Shown here: positions 50,552-63,057 of the stretch, piece after piece
Layout: the number at the start of each line of letters is the position of its first letter
Position numbering within the stretch: position 1 is the first letter of the stretch
NCBI GenBank assembly: GCA_030737875.1
Contig: CM060912.1
Location: 201,451,231-201,515,230 of the forward strand
Length of the DNA: 64,000 bases
From: Allium sativum
Taxonomy: Eukaryota > Streptophyta > Magnoliopsida > Asparagales > Amaryllidaceae
Direction of reading: 5' to 3'
Position numbers and translations under genes: made by a program
Notes under the pieces: model-generated
What the model was told of the DNA's origin: nothing
Databases searched by the model: none
Seen by the model: the letters and a program-made list of their open reading frames with translations, nothing else

Positions 50552-50567
50552 TTCTTCCCCCCTTAAA
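50552..50567 (-). other. Polypurine tract, element E
   Basis: On the minus strand: ATTTTAAGGGGGGAAGAA next to the LTR start at 50551. Confidence 0.8.
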
Positions 50568-52050
50568 ATAATTTTTTCCTCGAAATTGCTAAGGTAGAAA
50601 ACAAACTATATTAACTGGATTAAAAATTATTTGTTTACTTTTTAAACTTCAGTTTCACTGCACCAACGAATTTCAATTAAATTATTAATTCATTCTTATT
50701 AATGAAAAATTTCAAAAATCCTGAAAATTTTCTAACACCTTAAATTTTCAAAAAATTTCGCTAGCACCTCCTTTGTACGGTTCAATCGGTACAACTACAA
50801 CTCGCCTCTCTAGGCCTTCACCAACCCAAAAGAAATTCAAACAGCCAAGCGGCTTGCCAAATAGGCTCATAAATCACCAAACTCATATAAAAATAAACTT
50901 GTACCTTTTTGTCGGGCATATAATTATATCCTTTCCACCTGTTGCCAATTCAGCATATACCAATGTCATCCCAATCAAACTCAAATCACTTTTATCTTCA
51001 ACACAACCATTCGCTTATCCAAGCCAAATCTCATTTCAAACTCGAGTTCCATTCTCAATTCAAAATCCTTAACTCACTAATCCATTTACATTCCAGATTA
51101 TCTCTAATCAATACAAACCAAATTTTATTCGATATCATTTTATTTCAATACCATTTCCACTTAACTGGCTTTAATTCAATTTCAATTTGCTTTCACAAAT
51201 TTCAAATCAATTTGGTTTTAATTCAAGTAATCTTTCCTTGCGAATTTTAAACAGTTTACCCTTTTTAAAAAAAAAAATCAAATATTTCCTTTCAGAATCA
51301 AAACAACTTGTTTTCTCAAAATATTTCCAAAACAACATCTTTGGTAGTAATCCGTCACTTAGAAACTCGAAAATGAACACCGATGATGTCCATATCATCA
51401 TCGTAATTATTTTCCAGCGACCGAAGTGAGTTCAAAACTATATCACTTTCAAAATCATTTCTAAACACTTCTATTTTGAAATACATTTCAAAATACCATT
51501 CACAGTGCTTGTAAAACAATTTAAAATCTTCTAGGATTTTAAAATTCTCATATACTTCAAATCCATTTACAAAAACCTTTCCAAATTTCCAGGGTTTTAA
51601 TTTCAATTCTGATTTAGAATCAGATTTAATTCATTTCGTAACACTTATACGAATTTTGATTGGTTATTGATATAACCAGTTCAATCATAATCTTATCTGA
51701 TTATAATCACAACCAACACATCCAATATACGATAATACTTCAAATATTAATCATCCTTTTATATCAAAATATAATTTGGAGTAAATTATTTCATTTACCC
51801 TCTTTTCAAAACATACAGTGTCGGTTCATCGTATTCGAGTGTTTATAAACCGCTACCGATATAGTGGATCAAACTGATCGACCAGAACTCATAAAAAACT
51901 CAACCAATAAATCTCCACAATATAAAATCAATTTATATATCAAATAACAAATACGCCCTCATATATATGCACTCAAACTCAGTCTAGGGTATTACTAACC
52001 CAATCTTTACTGAGTCATGCCACAGAGCCAAGGTAATCACTTAACCTTCA

Positions 52051-52062
52051 GCTCTGATACCA
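52051..52062 (-). other. Primer binding site, element E (right copy)
   Basis: On the minus strand TGGTATCAGAGC, 1 nt beyond the LTR end; it matches initiator-Met tRNA. Confidence 0.9.
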
Positions 52063-52063
52063 C

Positions 52064-55000
52064 TGTGACGACCCGGGAAATTTTCGACTTTGGTAATCAA
52101 CATCCAACACCATGTCGACTATCCAAGAGTCGAAAATACCGGAACGTCAATAGAAAGAAGTTAGAGGTTGAGAATAGATAAGATAGAAAATTAGAATAGA
52201 AGAAGGAGAAGAAGATCACAACATCAGAGTAAACACGAATCTCACAGCGGAACGAATAAATATATTTCCTAACATAACTTTGAAATAAAATAGTATCCAT
52301 ATACAATATCATTATTAGAGTATAACACTTACAACACAGCGGAAATAAACAATAGTTATATAATCTTGAAGCTGCCTAATCCAGCTCTGCAAGTATCTGT
52401 AAAATCCCGACTACTTGACTGCTCGTACAAAATTGGGCACCAAAGAGTTTAGGGAAAATAAAACAAAATAAACTCTGGGTCAGTCATGTGATAGGTGTAA
52501 GTAAACTCCAACCATTTGTTTAACTTTTAAAATCCTTTTACAAGAAAGAATAATCATAAGACCAATCCACACATAAAAACAGATGGTTTTTACCTTAGGA
52601 TAACCCAAATTATTTCTTTTAAACTCCATACTCTTCTGATATTATAATAATGTCTAAATCAAATAAATAGCAATCTAGTGGAATGCTGTCATCTTACGTT
52701 CCACATATATAATATTAATCAAAAACCGTGGGCTCTTATTGAGGAAAGGATTTCCAACTCTGACAAGGTATGGAACCACTTTCCGATCAATGTACTCTAG
52801 AAGCGATACACTGGAGTTCAACAAGAACATCTGAAACTCGGCCACATATGACCGACCATTCATTTCGCTTGAATGTTCCGGATATATTGTCACCTTACGG
52901 TTGGTATACCAACATAACTGTTCTCGGGAGATACAGAATTAAAAAGAAGTAACAATATGAATATTCTCTAGATGGTGACAATATGCCCTAATTGAGTGCG
53001 ACCCACTTAGCCATGCTGCCTACCCAAATTTTGTCATTTCTCGGTTGATGAGGCTTGAGGTCATAACGTATCTTTTAACAGATCACTCCTTTCTTTACCT
53101 TGAATGCCACATCGTCATACCGGTCAAATCACAAATTGATTTCCCCAAAAATACCATGGTTATAAGCTAAGAGAAATGAATTCCTCCACCACCAATGTAA
53201 ATACGTTTGAAACGATCAACTTTCGCGATCTACCAGATATACTCTGTCAGACAATCGTCCGTTCAAGTTGTAATGGGACTGGAAAACCCAAAGGCACTAT
53301 TATGTAAATCAATCTTAGGCAATTTCTACCTAGGATTTACTGAACAGCCCTTGCATAACTCCATCTTCAATTATCTTCATCATATTTGATTTGCAACGCT
53401 AATGCCATACGGGGTGGTTTTCAGATAATATATCTGATCCTGGTCTCTCCGTATTGACAAAGGAAATGGTCAAAATCTTTGACAGTCGGTGATTTAACTA
53501 TCAAAGGAAAACATGTGTACAAACGATGGTCGTATTTCCAAATGGAAATCTTACGGATCAATCATCATTTCATTTTCGATTTTCCCATTTATCATTCCTG
53601 TATATTCATAAATTGCTTATTTTCTAAAATTAGAAAATATACATTATTAACTTTCGAAAACGTATCCATTTCTGATTCACGCATCAATATCTTCCCACCT
53701 CTATCAGTCTCTAACTGTAAACTAGTAAGAGAACAACTTCCCAAGTATAAACCCCGAAGGCCGAAACCAACATCAGATCAATACCCAGAAAGGCATTCAA
53801 CTCAACTAATTTCCAGTCAGTTTCTAATTTCAGTAATTCCATTTAAATTACTTATTCAAACCCCAAATTCCTTTATAATATTTTATTTGCAAAATATTTA
53901 CTTTAATCTATTTTTTCACATAGAATGTGAATAATATTTCTTTATATAATCAAAACAGTTTGATTTCGTATTTAAAAACAATATCTCAAATCCAAATTCT
54001 ATTTATATTTTTATTTGCAGAATTATTCATACAAATCTTATTTCATTTCCAACATTTAAAATCTCATTGGAAGTTTCCTTTATAACTACTACGTTCACAT
54101 TCCATTTCAATTGTTGGTGTTAAAGCCGATTTTACTTCTCTATATAAATTCAAATTTAAATATTCAATTCATCGAATGATAAATATTTCCTTAATTTATA
54201 AACATCGTTTATAAATTATTCTCCTCAATTTATCTGTTAAAACATATTTCTATTAAATATTTACTTTAAATTAATATCATGTTACACCCGTGTGCGAAGC
54301 ACGGGTCTAAACCTTCCTAATGTAAAATTCCCTTCTTATAAAATTCTATTTATTTTCCAAATATTTCCTTTTATAATTCTATTTATTTTATAAAATATTT
54401 CTATTTCATAATATCCTATTTATTTTATAAATTATTTCTATTTTATAATATCCTATTTATTTTCCACATAAATATTTCATTTTATAATATCCTATTTATT
54501 TTCCACATAAATATTTCATTTTCAAAATACACTTTGAAAATTCCCTTTTTACATTCCAGTATTTCTTATGGTATTTAAAATACCAAATAACTAGACCAGT
54601 GTCATCATAATCAATCATAGATTATATATCACATCATATATCACAATATATGAATAAAACTGTATAATAAATATTGAGGAATCCAGTTGGATCCCTCCAA
54701 CCTGTTTCCTTGCATCCACAGATGTTAAATAATATAAATAACATCAATTTCATTTCAATATGAAATATTCTGATAAACAGAATCAATATTTGGTTAATGA
54801 TATATATATATATCGTTATCTATAATTTCAACCAATCAATTAATAGCTTATCCAAACAATCAACACACAGCAGTCAATCATCATTTATAAATTTTAGACA
54901 TACATTATAAAAATATAAATTGATCAGAGTTAGTGAGATTAACTCACATTGGACGGTTATCGTTAAATAACGATAACTGTCGGTTGATTCAGACAGACAA

Positions 55001-56910
55001 TTTATTTCTCTATAAATTGTAACGAGCTCCAATTCACTCACAGTCAGTTTCATTGTGTAGCCACCGTCCATACGATCGTAATGGATCTTGTTTTGTTGAA
55101 TTCCGATAATATACGAGCAAGATATTCATTTTACAAGTTAGTATATTATTTTAATTAAACAATAAAACTAAATTATTATTACTTCTCGGGCCTTTACCAT
55201 GTAAATATGCCTATCATCTCATGTTAGAGCCCAGACTCGTATTCAACTTCCTTCTTCTGCGATCAAGCAGAAACCCGTCCTCCATTCGAAAGACATTGCT
55301 GAAGTTCAAGCCTCCCACCTCGTTTATCCTTCCACCAATCTTCAGAACTAAATACACAATAACCCTTCTCTTCGCATCCTCTTCACAACAATACCCATAA
55401 ATCCCAACTCGATCTCGTTTTCCCCCCTCCGTCGGACCACATATTCGTGAGCTCCAGAACTTTGATCGATATTTTTTTGCATCGGATATTCCAAAAACCT
55501 GCGTACACATCATGTTCGACCTCATGAACACCAATATAGCACTTAATCCATGATTTGAAGCTTCCACCTCCATGTTTTTGCTTAACCCTACCCACACTTA
55601 CATGCACTGGAATATTTCCGCAAACCCAAATGAGCATCGCACCCCTCATAAGGCACACCGGAAGAAAGCTCTTCCCTCCACGAGTTCAACGGATTTTGTT
55701 TCTTAATTTTAGGAATTTTCCTTGAGTTTTTATGATTTTTGAAGATCGGTTGTTTCATGTTTGGAACAAAGAGAGTGACGACAGAAAATGTTTGACTGGA
55801 GAATGATGAAATTAGGTTAAGGGGTAGTGAGAGTGTTTATAAAGGAGTTTTAATATTTTTTTATATTTGAATTAAATATTAATTTATACTGTACTACTGC
55901 TTGTATTTGGCTTATAAAAATCCGTATGATCACACACGATACCCAAAAATAATGAAAATTGACATGCAGCTACAGTTCAACATTACGGACCCAACGGAAC
56001 TTGTTTCGTCAAATTCCGACTTTGTTTGCTCACACAACATATTTTTAAAGTAAAATTATTGACTATTTTTCACATTAAAATCCCGTACGACCACATACTG
56101 ACTCCAAAAATAAAAAAATTGAAATCTAACAATAATTTAATATTCCGGATCCAACAAAATTAGTTTCATCGAAAACGGAGGTCATTTGCAAAACTGGCTA
56201 TTTTTGATGCTCTAAAAAAATCCATTTAGATATTAGTATATTTTAAAAATAATTAAATTAAATATTTATAAATAAATATTATCGTATATATTCACAACAG
56301 AATACCATACAACTCTAAAATATTTCTATCTGAATTTATAACTCAATATTTCAAATTCAGATTAAATCAGTATTCAATTTATATTAAAAATCCTTTTATA
56401 ATATATATAAATCATTATAAATTATAAAGGAATTCCATAGCGACTTTTCAAAAATTTGATTTCGACATAACTTCTAATCTATACGACGAAATCTCGATTT
56501 TTCTCTTCCATAAAAAAATATATACTTCACCAGCTCCAAACGTTTCTTGTTTCACAAAAATCCGTCTTAAAATGGATTATGTATATTCGTTTAAAGTTCG
56601 AATCGCCAAATTACGAACTGCTGCGCCATTTCGAGCTCGATTATAATTACAATATAATTTATAAGCTCTAACTTCGTTTTAAAAATAAATTCGTTATTAT
56701 AATTCAATTCTAAACTGAATCAAATTTGTTAAATCATCTGATTCACATAACGTTGCGAATTCTACTATTTCGGAAATAATTATATTATTCTATTATTTAT
56801 ATTAATTAGATTTTAATATTATTCAATTAAACAACCATTTAAATCTCTAAATCACTATTTAAATAATTAAATTAATTAATTATTATACCGTAAAAATATG
56901 GGTCGTTGCA
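52064..56910 (-). mobile_element. 5' LTR of element E (right arm, 4.85 kb)
   Basis: On the minus strand it runs from TGCAACGACCC (56910) to GGGTCGTCACA (52064). It matches 43397-48229. TATA box at 55836-55841; donor-like GTAAGT at 55601-55596. The GC-richer stretch carries an uninterrupted 127-residue frame (55214-55597) with no recognisable domain. Confidence 0.88.
55214..55680 (-). other. Exon-like GC-richer segment inside the E LTR
   Basis: A stretch of about 470 bp, richer in G/C than its surroundings, holds overlapping open frames in the E LTR; the left-arm version is 44630-45110. The two copies differ by small indels that shift frames, so no single protein is conserved. It could be a captured host fragment or simply LTR leader. 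Function unknown. Confidence 0.35.
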
Positions 56911-59856
56911 CTCTCTCTCCCTCTTACCCCATCGTGATTTTTCAGAAAGAAAAAAACCCGCACCGCAGCCGCCCTCCCCCACCAACACCACCACGCCTCG
57001 AGCCATGGCGCCGTCACCCTCCCTCAGCTCCTCCCTCCTCTCTCCTTCTTCTTCTCTCTCCCTCTCCATTTCAAGATCCCAAAGCCCCAATTCCACAAAC
57101 CCTAGCTACTGTGGGCCCCTCTACCGCCGCTGCCACCCACCAGCACCACATAACAGTCCAGATCTGTTTTAGCCCATATCTTCCAAACCGAAGCCCTATG
57201 GTCAAAACTCCACAGTACCAAAGTCGAAGATCTTGTTTTTTCTTCGATTTGAGTGTATGAAAGTTCTATTTCGGATTGCGGTGCTATCCGGAAAACGCGT
57301 CCAAAGATCGCGGAACTGCTGCTGTTTTTCGTGACTTCCGGCAAATTGGTCCAGTTTTGGAAGAAAGTCCACTAGGCAAAAGTTGTCCGGAATGGGGCAT
57401 TTAGGCTGGTGACAAAGTTTGGTGAAGATTGGAGGTCGTATGCAAATTCTAGAACGAAAGAGGCGAATTCGAGTTCGGGGAACGACAAAAGCGAGCGCAA
57501 CGACAAGAATTTTCTACATTAGAAGCATCGCGACGAATTGGTTTAGTTTCTGAGGGAGAACTCCTTCTCACTCTAATTAATTTACAGTTAAATATGTTTT
57601 AGGATGCAGATGGGGCTTAGAAGCCCCCGACACTATTTAATTGTACAAACCATGATTGTTTGGTTGTATGAATTGAATTGTTGTTGTAAATTGGATTGGG
57701 TTGAGAAATGATTGTATTGTGGTTTAGTTGATTATTGTGTATGGTGCGAGCCAATACCAGGAGAGTGGTAATGCTAGATATTACTCTGGTTTTAATATCA
57801 CGCCATTATATCGCCGAATTTTTTTAAAACAAATATTATTCATTAAAAATATAATTTTTAATGTGTACATGAACTGTATAAAATTATCATGCATTGAATA
57901 AAATGTTAGAACAATAAAAATATTGTTTTTTATTGAATGCATGGACTATTAAAAATATTCATGTGTTGAAACAAATATTTTATCGTTAAAAATATATTTT
58001 TTAACGTATATATGAACGACATAAAATTCTCCTGAAATAAAAATAAATATTCATAAACAAATCAGACGATTTGTTTATGTACACTCATTTAACTGACGTT
58101 GATTAGCACGATAAATTTTACACATCACCCAACTGTACAAATAATGTTCCGTATTTGTTGGTTGAAACCCCACACGGATATTGGGATGATATTTGGCGTA
58201 CACTAATCCCAATTGTTTAGTTGTATGTTAATCGATTGGTTGACAGACTGTTGTAAGCGTTAATTATTTATATTTAATGCTTATGCAGTAGTGTAACGCA
58301 CTCTGGATGATGGTTGACTGTGTATAACTATTTTTGTGTACATGTGCGTATGGAATTCATATAAATAACATTATATGGTAATTAACTGTGTCTGATTCCA
58401 ATTCAGAAAGAACGAATATTTTAAAATAACGAATATTTTAAAATAATATTCAGAAAAGAATCAAAATGTGAATTTGATGTCCGATTTTGGATGGACACGA
58501 AAATATTGAAATATATAAAGCCGTGTTGATTAGATATGCTCCATTTTGATGTGAACGATATTTATGTCGATTTTATTCATTTTTATAATGAATATCGAAA
58601 AGGAAATGATTTCAAAATCTAATATTTTGAAAATATTATCATTTAAATATTATAATGATAAGGAGTATTCAATTTTCATTTAAAATTGAAATGAAAGAGG
58701 GAATCGTTTTAAAACAAATTATAAACGATTTATAAAATACGTTTTAAATGGAAATCAACAAAATATATATTATATATATTTTGTGGCCTGAATAGAACGC
58801 GTTGCGCCGCGACCGAATTTCAAGCATTGACTTCAAATTGATATTACGGGAGATCCGACCATCGGATTCTCCTAAAATTGGAATCGGTGGGTTCGTACCG
58901 AAAAGAGCTTTCCAAGGAATACAAGAGATTTGAAATCTAACAATTGGATTTGAAATTATGTCCAAATCAAATTTGGAAAAGTCATTGTAAGTGTAGTTCG
59001 ATGAGCATTTATGAAAATCGACTGAAAGGGCCTTAATAAAATTATTAAAAATATTAATAATTTGTGTAAAATTATAGTAGATGATTTGGAAAGAATTTGG
59101 ATGAAAAATTCCACATTTGTAAAGATAAAAATATCTTTTTTATCAAAATAAACTAGTTATTAACTAGATTTGAAATCCAATAATTTTTAAATAAAATAAA
59201 TTAGATTTTTGAATGGTTTTAATATAACCAGAAATTTCGAACGAACAAATTGGAATGGATTTTGAATGGAAATCCTATTCGGAATATTTCGATGTTGGAT
59301 TCCGTAATTGTACGGATATTGTTATGGAAATTTGGAAGGTATATTTATATTGTTATTTCCAACACGAGATTTGTTGGTTTTAGAATTTGATATTGAATAT
59401 AAGTCGATATAATTTCTATTCAGAGCCTTGTATTTAATATTAAATGCGATTTTGGGTTTGTAGTGATTGGTGTCTTCATTAACACTGTTCTTAAACCCAG
59501 TTGAGAAAAGAATAAATATTTTAATTAAGATTTATAGAAGTTTACCAATTAATTAATATTTAATTGGAATTGAATTAAGAATTGGATTTTTGGGTTTATC
59601 ATGAACGGTGTTTTAAATAACACTTGTTCTTTAACCCAATTAATAGAGAAGTTAAGATTTGGAATTTATAAATCTTTATTCTAAGATTTAGTCGAATTTT
59701 CCAAAATAAAGTTTTCCAACTTAATAAAATAAATTGGGATTGAATGGGATTCGATTTGCTAATAATCGAAGTGAGCTTCTATGAAGGAAGACTATTAATA
59801 TATATATGGAATTTAAAAGGCTTTGTCGTTATTCAATTTGTATTTCGAACTGTATT
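56911..59856 (+). mobile_element. Fragment of a giant LTR, plus strand (right arm)
   Basis: Mirror of 40452-43396. It starts with a CT-rich leader and runs to the F insertion point. Orientation and position fit the continuation of the C-type 3' LTR begun at 50223. Proline-rich frames (56898-57260, 56906-57172) are low complexity and not supported as genes. Confidence 0.78.
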
Positions 59857-60109
59857 TGTAGCACCCTGAATTTTCCGTGTCTATTAAAAGAACAAATTAA
59901 AGAATACTTAATTTTTAAAGTGGGAATTAAGGGAAACGGGTTACGCCATTGCGTTCGTCTCGAAATTCTGCTTGGAATAGAGTCCAAGTATTTGTAAATC
60001 GGACTTCGTATGAGGAAGTTATGGCCCTCAGAAGTTTCAGGAGTTTAAATGAATTAAAAACAATTCAGAGTTAAAATTCAAAATTCAAACGAAAGACGAG
60101 GAAGCGGCT

Positions 60110-60129
60110 GGGCGGGATATTTCCCGCCC
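60110..60129. promoter_or_regulatory. E2F-like palindrome in the F LTR
   Basis: GGGCGGGATATTTCCCGCCC, near-perfect palindrome with two E2F-type half sites, 230 bp upstream of the TATA box. Confidence 0.5.
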
Positions 60130-60359
60130 CAGGGCAGGTCGACCAGGGGGTCGACCTCCCCTATACAGGTCGACCAGGGTGTCGACATACCCCCCTCGCC
60201 CAGATCCAAAACTGTGACGATTCCGACTTGTTGCTGAGTCTTTGTTGACCTATTGCTGAGTCACTAGGGCATATGTGGCAATTCTGGATAACTCTATCTA
60301 GTTTGGACGGTTGTGATTGCTCCTAGAATGATCTAACGACTCACATAAGATTAAACTTC

Positions 60360-60367
60360 TATAAAAG
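60360..60367 (+). promoter_or_regulatory. TATA box of the F LTR
   Basis: TATAAAAG; the left-arm copy is at 39891-39898 on the minus strand. Confidence 0.65.
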
Positions 60368-60419
60368 CAACCCTAGTCCTCAAACACTAAATCACACAAA
60401 TTCATTCCAAGGTGCCACC

Positions 60420-60503
60420 ATGTTGTCCATGATTTCTAGCCTAGCAACCATCTCTTCTTCAATTAGAAAACAAGTTAAATGCTACGAATCAAAACTAACT
60501 TAG
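60420..60503 (+). CDS. Small frame in the F LTR leader (27 residues)
   Basis: This is the first ATG after the TATA box, in a good plant start context (GCCACCATG). It encodes a 27-residue Ser/Ile-rich peptide ending at TAG. The left-arm copy keeps the frame with few changes. It may only be an upstream frame that tempers translation; no domain is seen. Confidence 0.3.
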   Translation: MLSMISSLATISSSIRKQVKCYESKLT

Positions 60504-60581
60504 AGAATTGATAGTCTTCTTCAAGGGATTGCTTTTCAGTTTCAGAAAACAGATCCCAGAAAACAAGACTTTCTTTTGTTT

Positions 60582-60587
60582 GTAAGT
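60582..60587 (+). promoter_or_regulatory. Splice-donor-like GTAAGT in the F LTR
   Basis: It lies about 220 bp after the TATA box and could pair with TTTCAG before gag (AG at 63228-63229). The left-arm copy has lost the consensus, reading ATAGGT. Confidence 0.4.
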
Positions 60588-60944
60588 CCTGTTTTTATTT
60601 AGATGTGAACGATTAAAAGTTATGATTTGTAATAATGTGAAAACTAGCTTTATTCCTAATTGTAAGATAATGATGATGCAGATTTATGTCTATTCTTTTA
60701 ACGATTCTATCGTATATGCTTCTGGGACTATTGTGGCTATTATATTGATGTTAAACCAATCGTGTATTATGTAAATTTGGTGTCCTATTCATGTTATGTT
60801 ACATGCAAGTTGTTAGGCTATTGTGGTTATTATGTTGATGTTAAACCAATCATGTATTATGTAAATTTGGTGACTTTTTCATGTCATGTTACATGCAATT
60901 TGTTAGGCTAAGACATGTATTATGTTTAGATCTACATTCAGATC

Positions 60945-61345
60945 TATGAAAATTGGATCCAAGACAAAAGTTTACATTTACATGCCTAGTTGAACTTCTG
61001 TAATTCCATATGTTTAAGATTCATGTTTATTGGATCCAAATTAAAAGTCATTCACATGCCTAGTTGATCTTGTTTAATCCTATATGTTTAAGATTCATGT
61101 TTATTGGATCCAAATTAAAAGTTCACATTCACATGCCTAGTTGAACTTGCGTTATCCTATATGCTTAAGATTCATGCTTATTGAATCCAAACTAAAAGTT
61201 CACATTCACATGCCTAGTTGAACTTGTGTAATTCTATATGCTATGGTTTATGTTTATAGGACCCAAAATAAAAGTTTACATGCCTAGTTGAATTTGGGTA
61301 ATTTCATATGCTTAAAGACTCATGTAAGTTGGATCCAAAAATGCA
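60945..61345. repeat. Tandem repeat of about 77 bp in the F LTR
   Basis: About five copies with CATGCCTAGTTGAA and TTGGATCC; mirror of 38900-39330. Just before it a ~108-bp unit is duplicated (about 60722-60905). Confidence 0.8.
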
Positions 61346-61737
61346 AGTTCATTATTTTATGCCACATTTACATGACACATGTTTAGTTAGATCCTTATTA
61401 TTTTATGTTGTATGAATGGTACATGCTCCCTTCTTCCCCCTTTTGTATATAAGTTAGGCTAAGTTATGAGCCTAACATTCTATGTGAATTTTGCGAACGC
61501 ATGACGGGGGTAACATTGGGAAAACCTTAAAATTATTATTATTGGCATAATTTGGCTCATAAATAAATGAATGATTAGTGGCATAAAAATGGTATAATTT
61601 ATATACCAAAATTTTTGAATATGATATAGAGGAAAAATTGGGCATGACTTGAATGGCAATAATTGTGGAAAATTTACATATAAATATGAAAAGTAAATAT
61701 GTAAATTAAGTAAAAGGCGAATATGCCTAACCCGAGG

Positions 61738-61810
61738 TTAGATTGAGTTACGGTGTAAGACTGCCTGGAACCGCTCAGCACATCCAGCAACCGTAACAAT
61801 ATATATCTAA
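61738..61810 (+). other. LTR stem-loop F-1
   Basis: The outer stem is TTAGAT / ATCTAA. The inner stem GTTACGGT (61747-61754) pairs perfectly with ACCGTAAC (61790-61797). The loop has GTAAGACTGCCTGGAACCG. Confidence 0.75.
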
Positions 61811-61849
61811 TGTGAGAGGTTAGTGCATCAAGCCCAAAAGAACCCGAGG

Positions 61850-61922
61850 ATAGATTGAGTTGCAGTGTAAGACTGCCTGGAACCGAATGCCACATTCAGC
61901 AACCGCAACAATACATATCTAA
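61850..61922 (+). other. LTR stem-loop F-2
   Basis: Outer stem ATAGAT / ATCTAA, partly paired. The inner stem GTTGCAGT (61859-61866) pairs with ACCGCAAC (61902-61909) with one A-C mismatch. Same loop segment as F-1. Confidence 0.65.
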
Positions 61923-62615
61923 TGTGAGTGGTTGGTGCTTTAATGAATGAATTAAAGCTAAGACAGGAATGGTAGGTTTAAGTTAATTATGGCAACACTG
62001 AATCGATGCAACATGTTAACTAAACTGATGGGTGGGGTTAGGTTAATTTGAGAACACTTAACCATTTTAACATGTTGATTAGGAAACCCTAGTAACAGGG
62101 ACCCATTTTAGCAATAACCGACATAGATGTATCACGGTACCCTGAACTAGGCAGGACGGGGCACGATTACTGGGCTGATTATAAGCGGTCAAAACAACGG
62201 CGGGTGGTGTGACAGTGTAGGTTCCGACGGAGTGCGGTCGTACACGTACTCCTAAGTGGAAAAAGCAGGCATTGGGCATCAATAGTTATACTCTGTGCAT
62301 CTTGAATTGTGTCGGGTTGCCACCATAGGATTTGATACACCCTATGGTGGGACCATCACAGGTATCTACAATCATGCAGGGCCGAATGACACAAGTGGTA
62401 AACGTATACGAGTAGGAGCCGATCGATAAAAAAGGGATCATCTATCTTGAACACATGGTGCTAGTTGAAACATTTGTAAGGGGGTGCAGAGAAGTGAAAT
62501 GAATGCGATAGCATATTCATCCTTATTATCTTATTTCTAGGGTGTTGTCCTAGATTCAGTTTATTCATGTCATAACCGTTTTTATTGTTTACATGCTAAA
62601 TAGTCACTGGACTTA

Positions 62616-62633
62616 CCAGACTCATGTCTGACC
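62616..62633 (+). other. Shared LTR hairpin motif (F copy)
   Basis: CCAGACTCATGTCTGACC: short inverted repeat (CAGAC / GTCTG) centred on CATG. Equivalents in every LTR family here are at 13255, 15504, 24472, 30932, 17749, 37890 and 47798, and on the minus strand at 3943 and near 52480. Confidence 0.65.
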
Positions 62634-63045
62634 CATTTTCTTTCGTCTTCTCTTCTTCTGTTCCCCCTTGTCCGCTGGGAGGGAATACTTCAGCTTAGAT
62701 CGGATCATTTCCAGCTTAAAGAGAGTAGATGCATTGCTTGGAATCTTTTTCCTTGGGCTATGGCTTTGCATACTCTCTTATTGAGGATTTATGCTGCCTA
62801 ACTATTGTTTTAATGCTTCTTTATGTTTTAATTCAAGACAGAGATTTTGTTGTAATAATTTGGAAGTTGGTTTGAGACAGTTGTTGTAATGTTTTAACTG
62901 AACCACGTACTTATGAAATAAATTTAGTTTTTCCGCTGTTTATATGTATGTGTTGTAAATTATCTGTATCTTTTACCTATAATGCTCCACTGAAGTTAAG
63001 GCACTCCCGTTGTGAGTGACCTTAACGGAGGTGGCGTGTTTCACT

Positions 63046-63057
63046 TGGTATCAGAGC
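63046..63057 (+). other. Primer binding site, element F
   Basis: TGGTATCAGAGC, 2 nt after the LTR end; matches initiator-Met tRNA. Confidence 0.92.

Larger units (their letters stand above)
50552..52063 (-). mobile_element. Interior of element E (right copy)
   Basis: 1.5 kb between a polypurine tract and a primer binding site. It contains the ~200-bp module shared with C and B (50731-50947). Short frames (50773-51072, 50942-51250) resemble no known domain. Element E is therefore non-autonomous. Confidence 0.8.
51117..61966 (-). repeat. Right arm of the giant inverted duplication (10.85 kb)
   Basis: Reverse complement of 38285-49172, almost equal in length. It comprises E interior (minus), E 5' LTR (minus), giant-LTR fragment (plus) and the first two thirds of the F LTR (plus). 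Here the F LTR runs on to its normal end, while the left arm is cut by element A. Confidence 0.92.
59857..63043 (+). mobile_element. 5' LTR of element F (3,187 bp)
   Basis: Runs TGTAGCACCCTG to GGTGGCGTGTTTCA, with flank GTATT at 59852-59856. It contains the E2F-like palindrome (60110-60129), GTCGAC sites, TATA box (60360-60367), donor-like GTAAGT (60582-60587), 77-bp repeats (60945-61345), two stem-loops, hairpin motif (62616-62633), AATAAA (62917-62922) and CCGCTG (62933). Same module order as the A LTR, so A and F are related families. Confidence 0.92.

Noticed and set aside
56898..57260. Proline-rich frame possibly an extensin-like exon
   Set aside because: The left-arm copy carries it as one part of a CT-rich LTR leader. 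It is low complexity and no gene structure is visible.
38285..61966. The inverted repeat as a simple assembly artefact
   Set aside because: An artefactual duplicate would be identical. The arms differ by about 5%, with indels and different minisatellite copy numbers.
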